NCBI GenBank assembly: GCA_028285685.1
Contig: JANQOR010000040.1
Location: forward strand, 62,001 to 126,000
Direction of reading: 5' to 3'
Source of the DNA: Cyclobacteriaceae bacterium
Lineage (GTDB): Bacteria; Bacteroidota; Bacteroidia; Cytophagales; Cyclobacteriaceae
DNA length: 64,000 nt
The position numbers and the translations under genes are program-made. The notes beneath the pieces were generated by a model. That model made no database searches. It was given only the letters and a program-made list of their open reading frames with translations, and was not told where the DNA came from. Shown one piece after another: positions 9,992 to 18,718 of the stretch (position 1 is its first letter; every line of letters begins with the position of its first letter).

Positions 9992-10681
9992 CTAAATAAG
10001 ACGGTCCCTTAACGCATTTTCCACTGACTCGCGATACTTGGCGCCGATCGGAAACTCATCCTTTCCCATCTCAAGATCATTATTGGTAAAAGCTGTAACC
10101 TTATCGAGGTTTATGATGTAAGAGCGATGGCATCTCACAAACTTTTCATTTGGCAATGCCTTTTCAAGATAGCTTAGTTTTTGATAGCTAATGAGAAATT
10201 GGTCTTGGATAAAGATCTTCACATAGTTATTGAGGCCCTCTATGTAGTAGATATCGTCAAAGACAACTTTTACCATTTTTCCGTCTACTTTTAAATAGAC
10301 ATGATCCGGGGCCTCACTGCTAGCCGTAACCTCAAAAAGCCTGTTAACAGCCTTTAGGAATCGTTCTTGTGAAATGGGCTTAAGCAAGTAGTCCACTACA
10401 TTAAGCTCGTAACCGTCTAAGGCAAATTCGCGGTAGGCAGTAGTGATAATGATCTTGGGTGGATTGTTCAGGCTTTTCAAAAAAGACAGTCCACCTATCT
10501 CTGGCATTTCAATATCCAAAAAGATCACGTCAACTGATTGCTGGCTCAGAAAGCTAGCCGCCTCAATTGCATTTTGACATTGGCCCAGAAGCTCAAGTTG
10601 AGTGAAAGGACTAATGTATGTCTCCAAGATCTCTCTGGCGATTTGCTCATCGTCGACTATCAAACATGTGTGTTTTTTCAT
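9992..10681 (-). CDS. LytTR-family response regulator
   Basis: 229 aa from the ATG at 10681. A longer frame begins at 10732, but this ATG overlaps the kinase stop as ATGA and gives the standard N-terminus MKKHTCLIVDDEQ. The receiver domain (1-115) shows acidic residues in VDDEQ, the phosphorylatable Asp in VDVIFLDIEMPEIGG, the Thr in IITTAYREFA, and the Lys in LLKPI. The LytTR DNA-binding domain (about 130-229) has YLKVDGKMVKV, YIEGLNNYVKI and FVRCHRSYIINL. It is the cytoplasmic partner of the adjacent LytS-type kinase. Its targets are unknown. Confidence 0.95.
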   Translation of the reverse strand: MKKHTCLIVDDEQIAREILETYISPFTQLELLGQCQNAIEAASFLSQQSVDVIFLDIEMPEIGGLSFLKSLNNPPKIIITTAYREFALDGYELNVVDYLLKPISQERFLKAVNRLFEVTASSEAPDHVYLKVDGKMVKVVFDDIYYIEGLNNYVKIFIQDQFLISYQKLSYLEKALPNEKFVRCHRSYIINLDKVTAFTNNDLEMGKDEFPIGAKYRESVENALRDRLI

Positions 10682-11736
10682 ACCAAATCCAAAATCAGTG
10701 TGGCAATAAATTGATTTTCTTCCTTTGTGCAATCGAGTTCATATCGGCCTGGAAAAAGTAGATCCAGCCTTCTTTTGAGGTTTTCTATTCCCAGCCCGCC
10801 TTTTTCATCGCTTTCGGATTTCCCCAGGCTATTTCTTACCTCGTAGCGAAGCAGGTCTTCTGTGCAATCCACAATGATCGTCATCCAGCCTTCGTCGGTG
10901 CTTTGATGAATACCGTGTTTGAAACCATTCTCAACAAACGGTAATAAGATTAGGGGTGGGATAGAAAGGCTTTTGATTTTTCCTTTGACATCCAGTTGGA
11001 CTTTGAATCGCCCTTCAAAGCGGACATTTTCCAAAGCGATGTAGCGTTTAATCTGATCGAGTTCTTTTGTCAACGGAATTTCCGACTTATCTGCATCGTA
11101 CAAAATGTAGCTCATTAATTCGGAGAGCTTCATTATCAATTCAGGAGTCTTGTCAGACTTCTTCAATGCAAGCCCGTAAAGGTTGTTAAGAGTATTAAAG
11201 AAAAAATGAGGATTAATCTGCGATCTTAGATACCCAAGCTCTGCTTCAAGTTTTTCGCTTTTGAGTTTATCCGCCATACGTTCGGAAGTAATCCACCGGG
11301 TAACGATTGTCATCCCAATTATGAAAACCATTGGTGACGTTATAAGCATTGCATCTCTCAAAATTCTAAACGCTTCCCAGAATTGACCGGGATCCCATCC
11401 GGGAAAAATGATTTCATACGCAAAAGCAAACATCATGATCCGATGAAGCAGCGCGCCAAGTAAGATTGTTATACAAGTAAAGACAATATAGCGAGTCAGG
11501 TGACGGTGAATTAGTAGCTTCGGAAGCAGTACAAAGTAGTTAAAGTAAACGGCTAGCAAACGCCCAGGCAAAAGGGCCAGCTCCAGGTAAAAAGCTGATT
11601 TAAACTCATTGGCGTACCCTCCCTCAACAAAAGTGAAGATGGCCATATAGAAGATCCAGAAGATGATGTGGTAATAGAGTTCTTTCTTCAATTCCAAACT
11701 GCTTTTCCATTCAAATTTAGAGAAAGGTCCAGGCAC
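10678..11736 (-). CDS. LytS/YehU-type sensor histidine kinase
   Basis: 352 aa. Four or more TM helices occupy residues about 20-165. A short linker precedes the His_kinase (PF06580-type) domain with the phosphoacceptor box QINPHFFFNTLNNLYGL near residue 190. The ATPase region has an N-box-like FVENGFKHGI and a G-box GGLGIENLKRRL. The start codon is GTG, because a stop codon lies three codons upstream in frame and no earlier ATG exists. It overlaps the response regulator by four bases, so the two are translationally coupled. The ligand is unknown, since there is no extracytoplasmic sensor domain and sensing probably occurs in the membrane. Confidence 0.93.
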   Translation of the reverse strand: MPGPFSKFEWKSSLELKKELYYHIIFWIFYMAIFTFVEGGYANEFKSAFYLELALLPGRLLAVYFNYFVLLPKLLIHRHLTRYIVFTCITILLGALLHRIMMFAFAYEIIFPGWDPGQFWEAFRILRDAMLITSPMVFIIGMTIVTRWITSERMADKLKSEKLEAELGYLRSQINPHFFFNTLNNLYGLALKKSDKTPELIMKLSELMSYILYDADKSEIPLTKELDQIKRYIALENVRFEGRFKVQLDVKGKIKSLSIPPLILLPFVENGFKHGIHQSTDEGWMTIIVDCTEDLLRYEVRNSLGKSESDEKGGLGIENLKRRLDLLFPGRYELDCTKEENQFIATLILDLV

Positions 11737-11891
11737 AGTATGCTAACAAAGCAGACGGAGTTTTGGTTACAGAAGACTTTTACCATAGGAGGGGGCTTGT
11801 TTGCATAAACTTTATGCCAATTGGTGTAAAACCGAACTTGTAGAGTTGAAATGACCCGTACTTTGACTGTGACTAAACAGCACCTAAAAGG

Positions 11892-13184
11892 ATGAAGAAC
11901 TTTTTTCTGCTTTCGGTATTGCTCTTATACATAGACTGTAGCGGCCAAGATAACCTGCCTCGAAGGGCTTATTGGGGCGTGGAGTATAAGGATGCAGATG
12001 GAGGAGGTGTACAGCTAACATCTGTTGCAAAGGACTATGGCTTTGGTAAGTCCGAACTAAAAGCAAACGACATCATCATATCTATAGGTAATTCGGAAAT
12101 AAAGAAAAGGAGTGATTTGAGAGTAGCGCTAGGAGGTAAAAATGAAGGAGACCAATTAAGTATTCGGTATAGGAGAGAGGGGAAAGTAAGGACCGCAACG
12201 CTCACAGCCACTCCTTTTCCTTACGAAAAGGTAGATGGTATCGACTTTGAGTACGGCTCATTCAAGACCTCAGCCGGAGATCATCTTAGGACCATTGTTT
12301 CCAAGCCAGAAAATGTCTATAACCGGCTACCAGCAATTCTGTTTGTTCAGTGGCTTTCCTGTGATGCTATCGATGTCCATCCGCGGTACAAGGATGGGAA
12401 TATGCAACTAATTCACGATTTATCGAAGGCGGGTTACTTGGTAATGAGAACGGAAAAACCTGGTGTTGGAGACAGTCAGGGAAGAGATTGTGGGTCTTAT
12501 GGATTCAACGAAGAACTGAAGGTTCATCAGGAAGCCCTCGAGATTCTTCGAAGAAGATCAGATGTCGATATAGATAACATTGTTTTGTTTGGTTCAAGCA
12601 TTGGTGGTACTATGGCACCCATCCTGGCGCAAGGTCAGTCCCTGAAAGGACTGATCGTTACAGGGTGTTATTACAAAACATGGTACGAACATATGCTTGA
12701 GATCGAAAGGCGAATTTCATTTCTTAGTGGCGATACGCCAGCCGAAACGAACAATAAAATGAGGCTTTGGAGTAAGTTTTATTCCTACTACCTGAATGAT
12801 AAAATGACTCCTGGGGAAATTCTGGAGAAGTATCCTGAATTTGAGGAGGTTTGGGAAGGTGCTCCAGCACATCAATATGGCCGTCCTGTTTCCTTTTATA
12901 TGGAAGCCAATGATCATAACGTTCCAGCTTATTGGGATCAATTGAATGTACCTGCATTAGTGGTCTACGGCGAATATGATTACATCATGAGCCGACAAGA
13001 TCATCAAATGATCGTCAATGCCTTAAACAGAAAGCAAAAAGGACTAGGAAGGTTTTTGGAAATAGCTGGAGCTGATCATGGCCTAACCGTCTACGAAGAT
13101 CAACAGGCGGCCTTTGATAGTTTTTCTCCCGAGTACGATCAAACGCTGACGAAAGAAGTGTTGGCCTGGCTGAAAAAACTTTAG
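11892..13184 (+). CDS. PDZ domain-alpha/beta hydrolase fusion, exported
   Basis: 430 aa. Signal peptide of about 18 residues (ending SGQ). Residues about 25-115 form a PDZ-like domain (YWGVEYKDADGGGVQLTSV; LKANDIIISIGNSEI; GDQLSIRYRREGK). Residues about 118-430 are an alpha/beta hydrolase with nucleophile Ser236 in GSSIGG, acid Asp in VYGEYDYIMS and His in AGADHGL, so the triad looks intact. The region VMRTEKPGVGDSQG matches the lid-strand region of S9/S33-type esterases. The substrate is unknown. DoxX follows after 5 bases, suggesting one transcript. PDZ-led hydrolases may use the PDZ to bind peptide termini. Confidence 0.85.
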   Translation: MKNFFLLSVLLLYIDCSGQDNLPRRAYWGVEYKDADGGGVQLTSVAKDYGFGKSELKANDIIISIGNSEIKKRSDLRVALGGKNEGDQLSIRYRREGKVRTATLTATPFPYEKVDGIDFEYGSFKTSAGDHLRTIVSKPENVYNRLPAILFVQWLSCDAIDVHPRYKDGNMQLIHDLSKAGYLVMRTEKPGVGDSQGRDCGSYGFNEELKVHQEALEILRRRSDVDIDNIVLFGSSIGGTMAPILAQGQSLKGLIVTGCYYKTWYEHMLEIERRISFLSGDTPAETNNKMRLWSKFYSYYLNDKMTPGEILEKYPEFEEVWEGAPAHQYGRPVSFYMEANDHNVPAYWDQLNVPALVVYGEYDYIMSRQDHQMIVNALNRKQKGLGRFLEIAGADHGLTVYEDQQAAFDSFSPEYDQTLTKEVLAWLKKL

Positions 13185-13189
13185 TAAAT

Positions 13190-13594
13190 ATGAGGAAGTG
13201 GATCGAGCGTATCCCTGTTTTGGACCTCACATGGCTGCTTAGATACTGGTTGGGGATCATGATGATCTACCACAGCTATTGGGCTTTTTTTGATAAGGGT
13301 GGGATGACTGGATTTGCTGGTTACTTGGATTCTTTAGGTGTTCCGTTTCCTGCTGCGATGGCCATTGTTGTTAAGAGTTGCGAGTTTTTTGGTGGTATTC
13401 TTCTGCTCATGTCGCTGCTTACCAGAATAGTTTCATTCCTCATCTTTTCTGTGATGAGCGTTGCGGTCTTTCATGCGCATGATGGCCTTATCTGGAGCGA
13501 AGGAGAGCTTGCCTTCAATTATTGGATCATGGCGCTGATCCTGTTTTTCAATCCGAGAATTCCGTTTGCAATTATAAAAGGCCGAACTGGTTGA
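13190..13594 (+). CDS. DoxX family membrane protein
   Basis: 134 aa with four TM helices. The N-terminal region LTWLLRYWLGIMMIYHSYWAFFDKGGM, then GFAGYLDSLGVPFP, is typical of DoxX/DoxD-like proteins, and the third region (FHAHDGLIWSEGELAFNYWIMALIL) carries the common HxxDG and ELAFNY elements. DoxX-like proteins are small integral membrane proteins of the cytoplasmic membrane, linked in some bacteria to redox or detoxification complexes. The function here is unknown. It starts 5 bases after the hydrolase gene, so the two are probably co-transcribed. Confidence 0.88.
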   Translation: MRKWIERIPVLDLTWLLRYWLGIMMIYHSYWAFFDKGGMTGFAGYLDSLGVPFPAAMAIVVKSCEFFGGILLLMSLLTRIVSFLIFSVMSVAVFHAHDGLIWSEGELAFNYWIMALILFFNPRIPFAIIKGRTG

Positions 13595-13619
13595 AAAGTC
13601 GCTAGAAACTTTGATTCAA

Positions 13620-13709
13620 ATGAAGAACCTGACGTTTGGACTGATTGTCGGTGTTGCGTTTGCCTGTGAAACGAACGATCAATCACTGACGATGCAGGAC
13701 AGATCGTAG
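13620..13709 (+). CDS. Putative 29-aa lipoprotein-like peptide or gene remnant
   Basis: A 30-codon frame, MKNLTFGLIVGVAFACETN and 10 more residues. The first 16 residues look like a lipoprotein signal peptide (Lys near the N-terminus, hydrophobic core, AFA-Cys). It begins 25 bases after DoxX and its TAG stop is the first triplet of a perfect TAGCAA-N3-TTGCTA dyad. It may be a real tiny lipoprotein, the surviving start of a larger deleted lipoprotein gene, or chance. The signal-like composition is the only evidence. Confidence 0.35.
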   Translation: MKNLTFGLIVGVAFACETNDQSLTMQDRS

Positions 13710-13721
13710 CAATATTTGCTA
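13707..13721 (+). promoter_or_regulatory. Perfect TAGCAA-N3-TTGCTA dyad, upstream of permease copy 2
   Basis: A perfect inverted repeat around TAT, followed by AAAC, 48 bases before the ATG at 13770. Its first three bases are the stop of the 29-aa frame. Confidence 0.6.
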
Positions 13722-13769
13722 AAACTTCGGTCAACTTTTCCAGTCATAGTAGCTTATAAATTAAGTCCT

Positions 13770-16217
13770 ATGATGATCCTTAAGCATCTCACGATTGCGA
13801 TTCGAATCTTACGGAAGTATGCAGTCTATTCACTAAGCAACATTCTTGGTCTGGCAGCTGGTATTTCTATCTGCATTTTCACTTTGTTATTTCTTCGGCA
13901 TGGATTCACAATCGACGAATATCATCATGATTATGAAAGGATTTGCAGGTTAACAACGGCGTTTACGGAAGGTGGCCTAACAACCCACTATTCTGGAAGT
14001 TCTACGGAAGCAACAGAAAACCTCCAAGACTTTTTTCCCGAGATACAGCATCAAGCTAGAATGTATGCTTCAGGTGGCTATATCTTCAAAATAGAGGATA
14101 GATCTTTTGTTGAACAAGAGATAATGTGGGCAGATGCAAGTCTATTTAGTTTATTCAATTTACCAGTTCTCCAGGGCGATCCCAACAAGTTAAAAGATCC
14201 CCATTCTCTCGTCCTTACAAAGAGTATAGCCAAAAAGTACTTCGGAGAGATAAACCCAATGAACAAATTGTTGAGCGTAAATGTGGGAGGAGAGGGATAC
14301 ATAGATTTCACAGTTGGAGCAGTTATAGAAGATCTCCCAAGGACAACGCATATGAAATTTGACATCCTTCTTCCTTTTGCATATATAGATGGTATAGATA
14401 AGAATATATCTGATGAGGTCCTTGATCTCCTTAGAATAACTGCGACAAGTTGGGAGGGCGGACATACGCAAGTGTACCTGAAGCTAGATGATGAGTCAGC
14501 TCTAACTACCTTGTCTGATAGACTACCGGATTACTTGGAAAAATTCCGACCACCTTTTAAAAGAGGTATGGAGATTATACCTCAACCTATCTCAGAAATT
14601 TACTTCTCTAAGTCTCTAAGGCACGATCCAGCTCGCCATGGAGATGTGCAACAACTTTACCTTCTGACTGCGATTGGATTTTTGATCCTACTGGTGAGTT
14701 GCATTAATCACATCAATTCAGCTACTGCTCATGCTACTTTGCGAAGCAAGGAAATTGGGATGAGGAAGGTATTGGGCTCTGACAAAAGACAGCTGAGAAT
14801 ACAATTTATGTTCGAGTCAGGGCTCGTTGTATTGATAAGTGTGATTCTTGCCGTCCTCATCTCAATAATTACAGTGCCATTGGGCAGAGAGTTGAGTGGA
14901 ATACCTATTCAAGTCACGGATATCTTCAACTTGAGGATCTTATTTTACATAACTGTTCTGCTTATGTCTGTTTCATTCTTGGCAGGCTTTTATCCTGCCT
15001 ATTTGCTGTCAGGCATAAAACTGATGCCTGCTATACGAGGTGGAAACATTGGCGGGACAGATCAGAAGATTAGAAATATTCTTGTTTGCATACAATTAGT
15101 GGTTTCTGGGATACTCGTAGTGTCAATCTTGGCAATTCGCTTGCAGTTGGACTTTTTGAATAGTAAAAGCTTAGGTTTCAACGAAGAGAACGTACTTCTT
15201 GTAACAATTTGGGACGCTAAAACTGCAGAAAATTATGAGGATTACCAACAGAGTTTTCTGCGTGTACCTGGCGTATTGGATGTAAGTACAGGAACTTGCT
15301 ACCCCGGTGATAGATATTTTAGGGGAACTTTTCAGCCCGAAGGAAGAAAAGGTGAAGACCACATTAAGATTAACATCAATCCAATCGACTACAATTACTT
15401 TGGTTCCTTGGGAATAGAGCTTGTTGATGGTAGAATTTTTTCACAGGAACATCCCGCAGACCAAAGATCAAATTTTATTATCAATGAAGCAGCGGCACGT
15501 GCTCTTGAGTGGAAGGATCCCGTTGGAAAGAGCATTGCCTGGAGGAGAATTTCACCCGACGACGGAACCAGTTACTATGATTTCTGGGGAGGGAGTGTGG
15601 TTGGAGTTGTAGAGGACTACAATTTTCGGTCGCTACATAGCGATATTGAACCGATCGTTTTCCTTCTCTATAAGGAATGGTATTCCCAATTCGCGATTAG
15701 GATAGCAGATGCGGAACAGAATCAGACAATTGACAAGTTGCGTCAGGTATGGAACACTTTTGGCGACACAATGCCATTTCAGTATGAGTATTTGGAAAGT
15801 AGGATTGATAGTAACTATGCGGCGGATCAACAGTTTGCAAGGCTGATTTCAATCTTTACAATTATTGGTATTATTCTCACATGTTCAGGACTATTCGGTC
15901 TTGCAGCTTTCATCTCACAATTGAAATTAAGGGAGTTTGGTATTCGAAAAGTCTTAGGAGGTTCAGTGGTGGACCTTACAAAAATATTTGTATCTAGATT
16001 TTTAGTGCTTATACTTATTTCTCAGGTTGCGGTTATCCCTCTTGCATACTATCTAGTTGATATGTGGCTTGCCGATTTTGCATATCGTATAAGCTTGAGC
16101 TGGAGCTATTTCTTATTTGCGGTTATTTTCGTGGCGACCATAGTGCTTCTAACAGTTCTGTATCAGACGTTAAAATTGGTCAGGGTCAATATGGTTGATG
16201 TCCTGAAAGCTGAATAG
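13770..16217 (+). CDS. MacB/FtsX-like ABC permease without ATPase domain (copy 2)
   Basis: 815 aa from the ATG at 13770 (a second ATG follows at 13773). A longer frame from a TTG at 13716 would add 18 residues before the normal cytoplasmic N-terminus (MILKHLTIAIRILRKYAVYS) and is unlikely. Eight TM segments with two periplasmic MacB_PCD-like domains. Signatures are EIGMRKVLGSD and EFGIRKVLGGS. It is the only plus-strand permease of the seven. A perfect dyad (13707-13721) sits 48 bases upstream. The gene is convergent with the next permease across an 82-base gap that holds a hairpin. No ATPase partner is encoded nearby. Confidence 0.9.
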   Translation: MMILKHLTIAIRILRKYAVYSLSNILGLAAGISICIFTLLFLRHGFTIDEYHHDYERICRLTTAFTEGGLTTHYSGSSTEATENLQDFFPEIQHQARMYASGGYIFKIEDRSFVEQEIMWADASLFSLFNLPVLQGDPNKLKDPHSLVLTKSIAKKYFGEINPMNKLLSVNVGGEGYIDFTVGAVIEDLPRTTHMKFDILLPFAYIDGIDKNISDEVLDLLRITATSWEGGHTQVYLKLDDESALTTLSDRLPDYLEKFRPPFKRGMEIIPQPISEIYFSKSLRHDPARHGDVQQLYLLTAIGFLILLVSCINHINSATAHATLRSKEIGMRKVLGSDKRQLRIQFMFESGLVVLISVILAVLISIITVPLGRELSGIPIQVTDIFNLRILFYITVLLMSVSFLAGFYPAYLLSGIKLMPAIRGGNIGGTDQKIRNILVCIQLVVSGILVVSILAIRLQLDFLNSKSLGFNEENVLLVTIWDAKTAENYEDYQQSFLRVPGVLDVSTGTCYPGDRYFRGTFQPEGRKGEDHIKININPIDYNYFGSLGIELVDGRIFSQEHPADQRSNFIINEAAARALEWKDPVGKSIAWRRISPDDGTSYYDFWGGSVVGVVEDYNFRSLHSDIEPIVFLLYKEWYSQFAIRIADAEQNQTIDKLRQVWNTFGDTMPFQYEYLESRIDSNYAADQQFARLISIFTIIGIILTCSGLFGLAAFISQLKLREFGIRKVLGGSVVDLTKIFVSRFLVLILISQVAVIPLAYYLVDMWLADFAYRISLSWSYFLFAVIFVATIVLLTVLYQTLKLVRVNMVDVLKAE

Positions 16218-16242
16218 GAGTACTTTTCTCTATGGATCCGGG

Positions 16243-16267
16243 GTGGGGGAGCTTGACCATCCCTCAC
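16243..16267. terminator. Possible bidirectional hairpin terminator
   Basis: GTGGGGGA and TCCCTCAC can pair as an 8-bp stem (one G-U pair) around a 9-base loop. It lies between two convergent permease genes, where a shared terminator would be expected. There is no strong T-tract on either side, so this is tentative. Confidence 0.35.
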
Positions 16268-16299
16268 AACCACGATGGTGTGAATGTTATGCATACTTT

Positions 16300-18696
16300 T
16301 TAGTCGGTTCTCAAAACGTCAGCTGGATTTGCCCTTGAACTCCTGACTACATGAAAACTGACGATGACTACTACCAGCAGACATTGAGATAAAAACAAAC
16401 CTCCAACCAACCATTCGCTTATGTTTGTCTGATAAGAGAAATTCTCTAACCACCTTTCTATGAAGTATAGCGAAATTGGTAGTGAAACCAGGAAGGAAAT
16501 GAGTGACAGAAACATGAACTCTTTTTCCAACATGAAAACAAGGTTAGATGTTGAAGCACCATGAACTTTTCTGATGCTTAGCTCTTTTAGTCTGCTTCGT
16601 GTTGTAAATGAAGCCTGTCCCACGAACCCGAGACAAGATATGAACAAAGCAATACCAGAAAAAAACCCAATGACCTTTTCAAGACGGACCTCCGATTTGT
16701 ACTGTTCTTGAACCTTATCATCGACGAAAGCTTTTTCTAGCGGGAATGCAGGTATCATCGAACTCCAAATAGTCTCTAGATGCTCAATACTCTGGGGGAC
16801 GTTGATGTTGCTAAGCTTGATAGATATTGGGCCTATTCTTTTGTATCTCATCACCAGTGGTTTGATTGGTTCGTGCAACGACTCGAAGTGGAAATCCTTA
16901 ACAACTCCCACTACCTTACCTTTAAACTGGGAGGAGTTACCATTATACTCGATCTTTTTACCCAATGGATCGCTATCCCAACCAAACTCTTTCGCAGCAG
17001 TTTCATTTATAACAAAGACAGAGTTTGCGTCAGACCATGTGGCAGCTTCGGGAATAGAAGGATCAAACGCTTTGCCCTCCACTAATTCTAATCCAAATAC
17101 TTTTTCAAAGTCCTCACCAACATACCTGAAAGCAGCGTACTGTGATTCTTCAAAACCTTCAATTTTCAAGGGGGCAGAATCCCAACCACTGAATACAGGA
17201 TCACAGATACACACAGATTGAAAACTAGGATTTTCCAGCAACCGATTCTTAAACACATCGAATTTTTGGTAGATATCTCCCCTCGGCCTGATTGTCAAAA
17301 CAAAGTCCTTTTCGTATCCCAAGTCCTTGTTGTTGATGTAGCTCAACTGCTGTTTGACGATCACAATTCCGAGCATCAGTCCTGTAGAAATAGCGAACTG
17401 AGTGACAATAAGCCCTTTTCTCATCAATTGTTTGCGAGCAAGCGTTTTGCTTGAGGTATTCACAGGATTGAATCTGGAGAAAACGATTGAAGGGTAAAGA
17501 CCTGCAGCGATCGACAGTATTATCCCTGCAAGTAGTGCTGATAACAGGAAACTAGGCTGTAGGAGTCTCTGCTGAGCTATGTTTATATCAATAGCGCTGT
17601 TAAGGATTGGAATGATCAACCATCCGACAATGAAGGAAAGAATAATAGCGAAGTAGGTAACAGTAAGTGACTCTATTAAGAACTGGGCAATAATTTGATT
17701 TCGTGAACTGCCTAAGATCTTCCTAATTCCCACTTCTGTAGAGTGCTTATGAAACCTGGCTGTAGACAGGTTTATAAAATTGAAACAGCAGGCAATCAGA
17801 ATCAGGATCGCTATTAACACAAGCGCTAATACGCTTGACTTGCTTCCGCCTGGCGTCCATTCTCCTCCAATCGGATTCAAATGAATTTCAGACAAGGGTT
17901 GCAATGTGAACGAAAGAACTTCTTGCTCTCCTGGATAATAGTTGGTTACAATGGACTTCAATTTTTTAACCACAGAGGTTTGGATGCTTTGCTGATTTAG
18001 CAAAACATAGGTCTGTGCCATGCTAGCGCTCCACAGTGTATTGATATCAGGTCCGCCAACGTCGATCCAGTAACTTCTAAATGTTTCCGTGGATATCATA
18101 AAGTCAATTTGCAGGACAGAGTTTTGTGGAAAATCTTCAAATACACCTGAAACTTCGAGGAGGTAGTCTTCCTGAAACTGAATAACCTCACCAATTGGGT
18201 CAGAGTTGCCAAAATACTTTTTTGCAGTGGACTTTGAGATTGCAACTTTGTTGAGACCATCGAGCGGACCTTGAGATGAACTCTTACTCAAATTCACGTC
18301 GAAAATGTTAAATATGGAGGGGTCTACGGCGAAGAATAAAGACTCAATAAAGACCTTGTCTTTGTACCTGATTACTGGCTTGTTGAAAATTCCAGAGAAG
18401 GAAAAAAGGCTTGCAGCTTCTTCAATTTCTATAAAATCACTCCGCAGAGTCCTTGCTATTGGAAAAGCTGACTTTGCATATTCATCGTTTTTTCCGTCAA
18501 TTAGCAACTTGTTGTTTACTCTAAAAATTCTTTCCTTTTTAGAATGAAATTGATCGAAGCTCAGTTCATAATCAACATGCAGAGCAATCAACAAACACGA
18601 AATCACTCCCACGAATAGGCCAAGAACATTAATGATGGAGTATCCCGCGTACCTTCGTATGCTTCGTATGATATATTTGATATGATTTGGAAACAT
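16300..18696 (-). CDS. MacB/FtsX-like ABC permease without ATPase domain (copy 3)
   Basis: 798 aa from the ATG at 18696. The frame extends to 18759 but would then overlap the upstream permease, and its N-terminus would be atypical. From 18696 it begins MFPNHIKYIIRSIRRYAGYS, the usual short basic segment before TM1. Eight TMs, two periplasmic domains. Signatures are EVGIRKILGSS and ELSIRKVHGAS, the second with His where most copies have Leu. It starts 22 bases after copy 4, so both are probably on one transcript driven from upstream of 21082. Predicted to sit in the inner membrane. The substrate is unknown and no ATPase is visible. Confidence 0.9.
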   Translation of the reverse strand: MFPNHIKYIIRSIRRYAGYSIINVLGLFVGVISCLLIALHVDYELSFDQFHSKKERIFRVNNKLLIDGKNDEYAKSAFPIARTLRSDFIEIEEAASLFSFSGIFNKPVIRYKDKVFIESLFFAVDPSIFNIFDVNLSKSSSQGPLDGLNKVAISKSTAKKYFGNSDPIGEVIQFQEDYLLEVSGVFEDFPQNSVLQIDFMISTETFRSYWIDVGGPDINTLWSASMAQTYVLLNQQSIQTSVVKKLKSIVTNYYPGEQEVLSFTLQPLSEIHLNPIGGEWTPGGSKSSVLALVLIAILILIACCFNFINLSTARFHKHSTEVGIRKILGSSRNQIIAQFLIESLTVTYFAIILSFIVGWLIIPILNSAIDINIAQQRLLQPSFLLSALLAGIILSIAAGLYPSIVFSRFNPVNTSSKTLARKQLMRKGLIVTQFAISTGLMLGIVIVKQQLSYINNKDLGYEKDFVLTIRPRGDIYQKFDVFKNRLLENPSFQSVCICDPVFSGWDSAPLKIEGFEESQYAAFRYVGEDFEKVFGLELVEGKAFDPSIPEAATWSDANSVFVINETAAKEFGWDSDPLGKKIEYNGNSSQFKGKVVGVVKDFHFESLHEPIKPLVMRYKRIGPISIKLSNINVPQSIEHLETIWSSMIPAFPLEKAFVDDKVQEQYKSEVRLEKVIGFFSGIALFISCLGFVGQASFTTRSRLKELSIRKVHGASTSNLVFMLEKEFMFLSLISFLVSLPISLYFIERWLENFSYQTNISEWLVGGLFLSQCLLVVVIVSFHVVRSSRANPADVLRTD

Positions 18697-18718
18697 ATTT
18701 TTTTTGGTTAGTACCAGA

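Noticed and set aside
13716-13769. TTG-initiated extension of permease copy 2
   Set aside because: It uses TTG, starts inside the dyad, and adds 18 residues not seen in paralogues.
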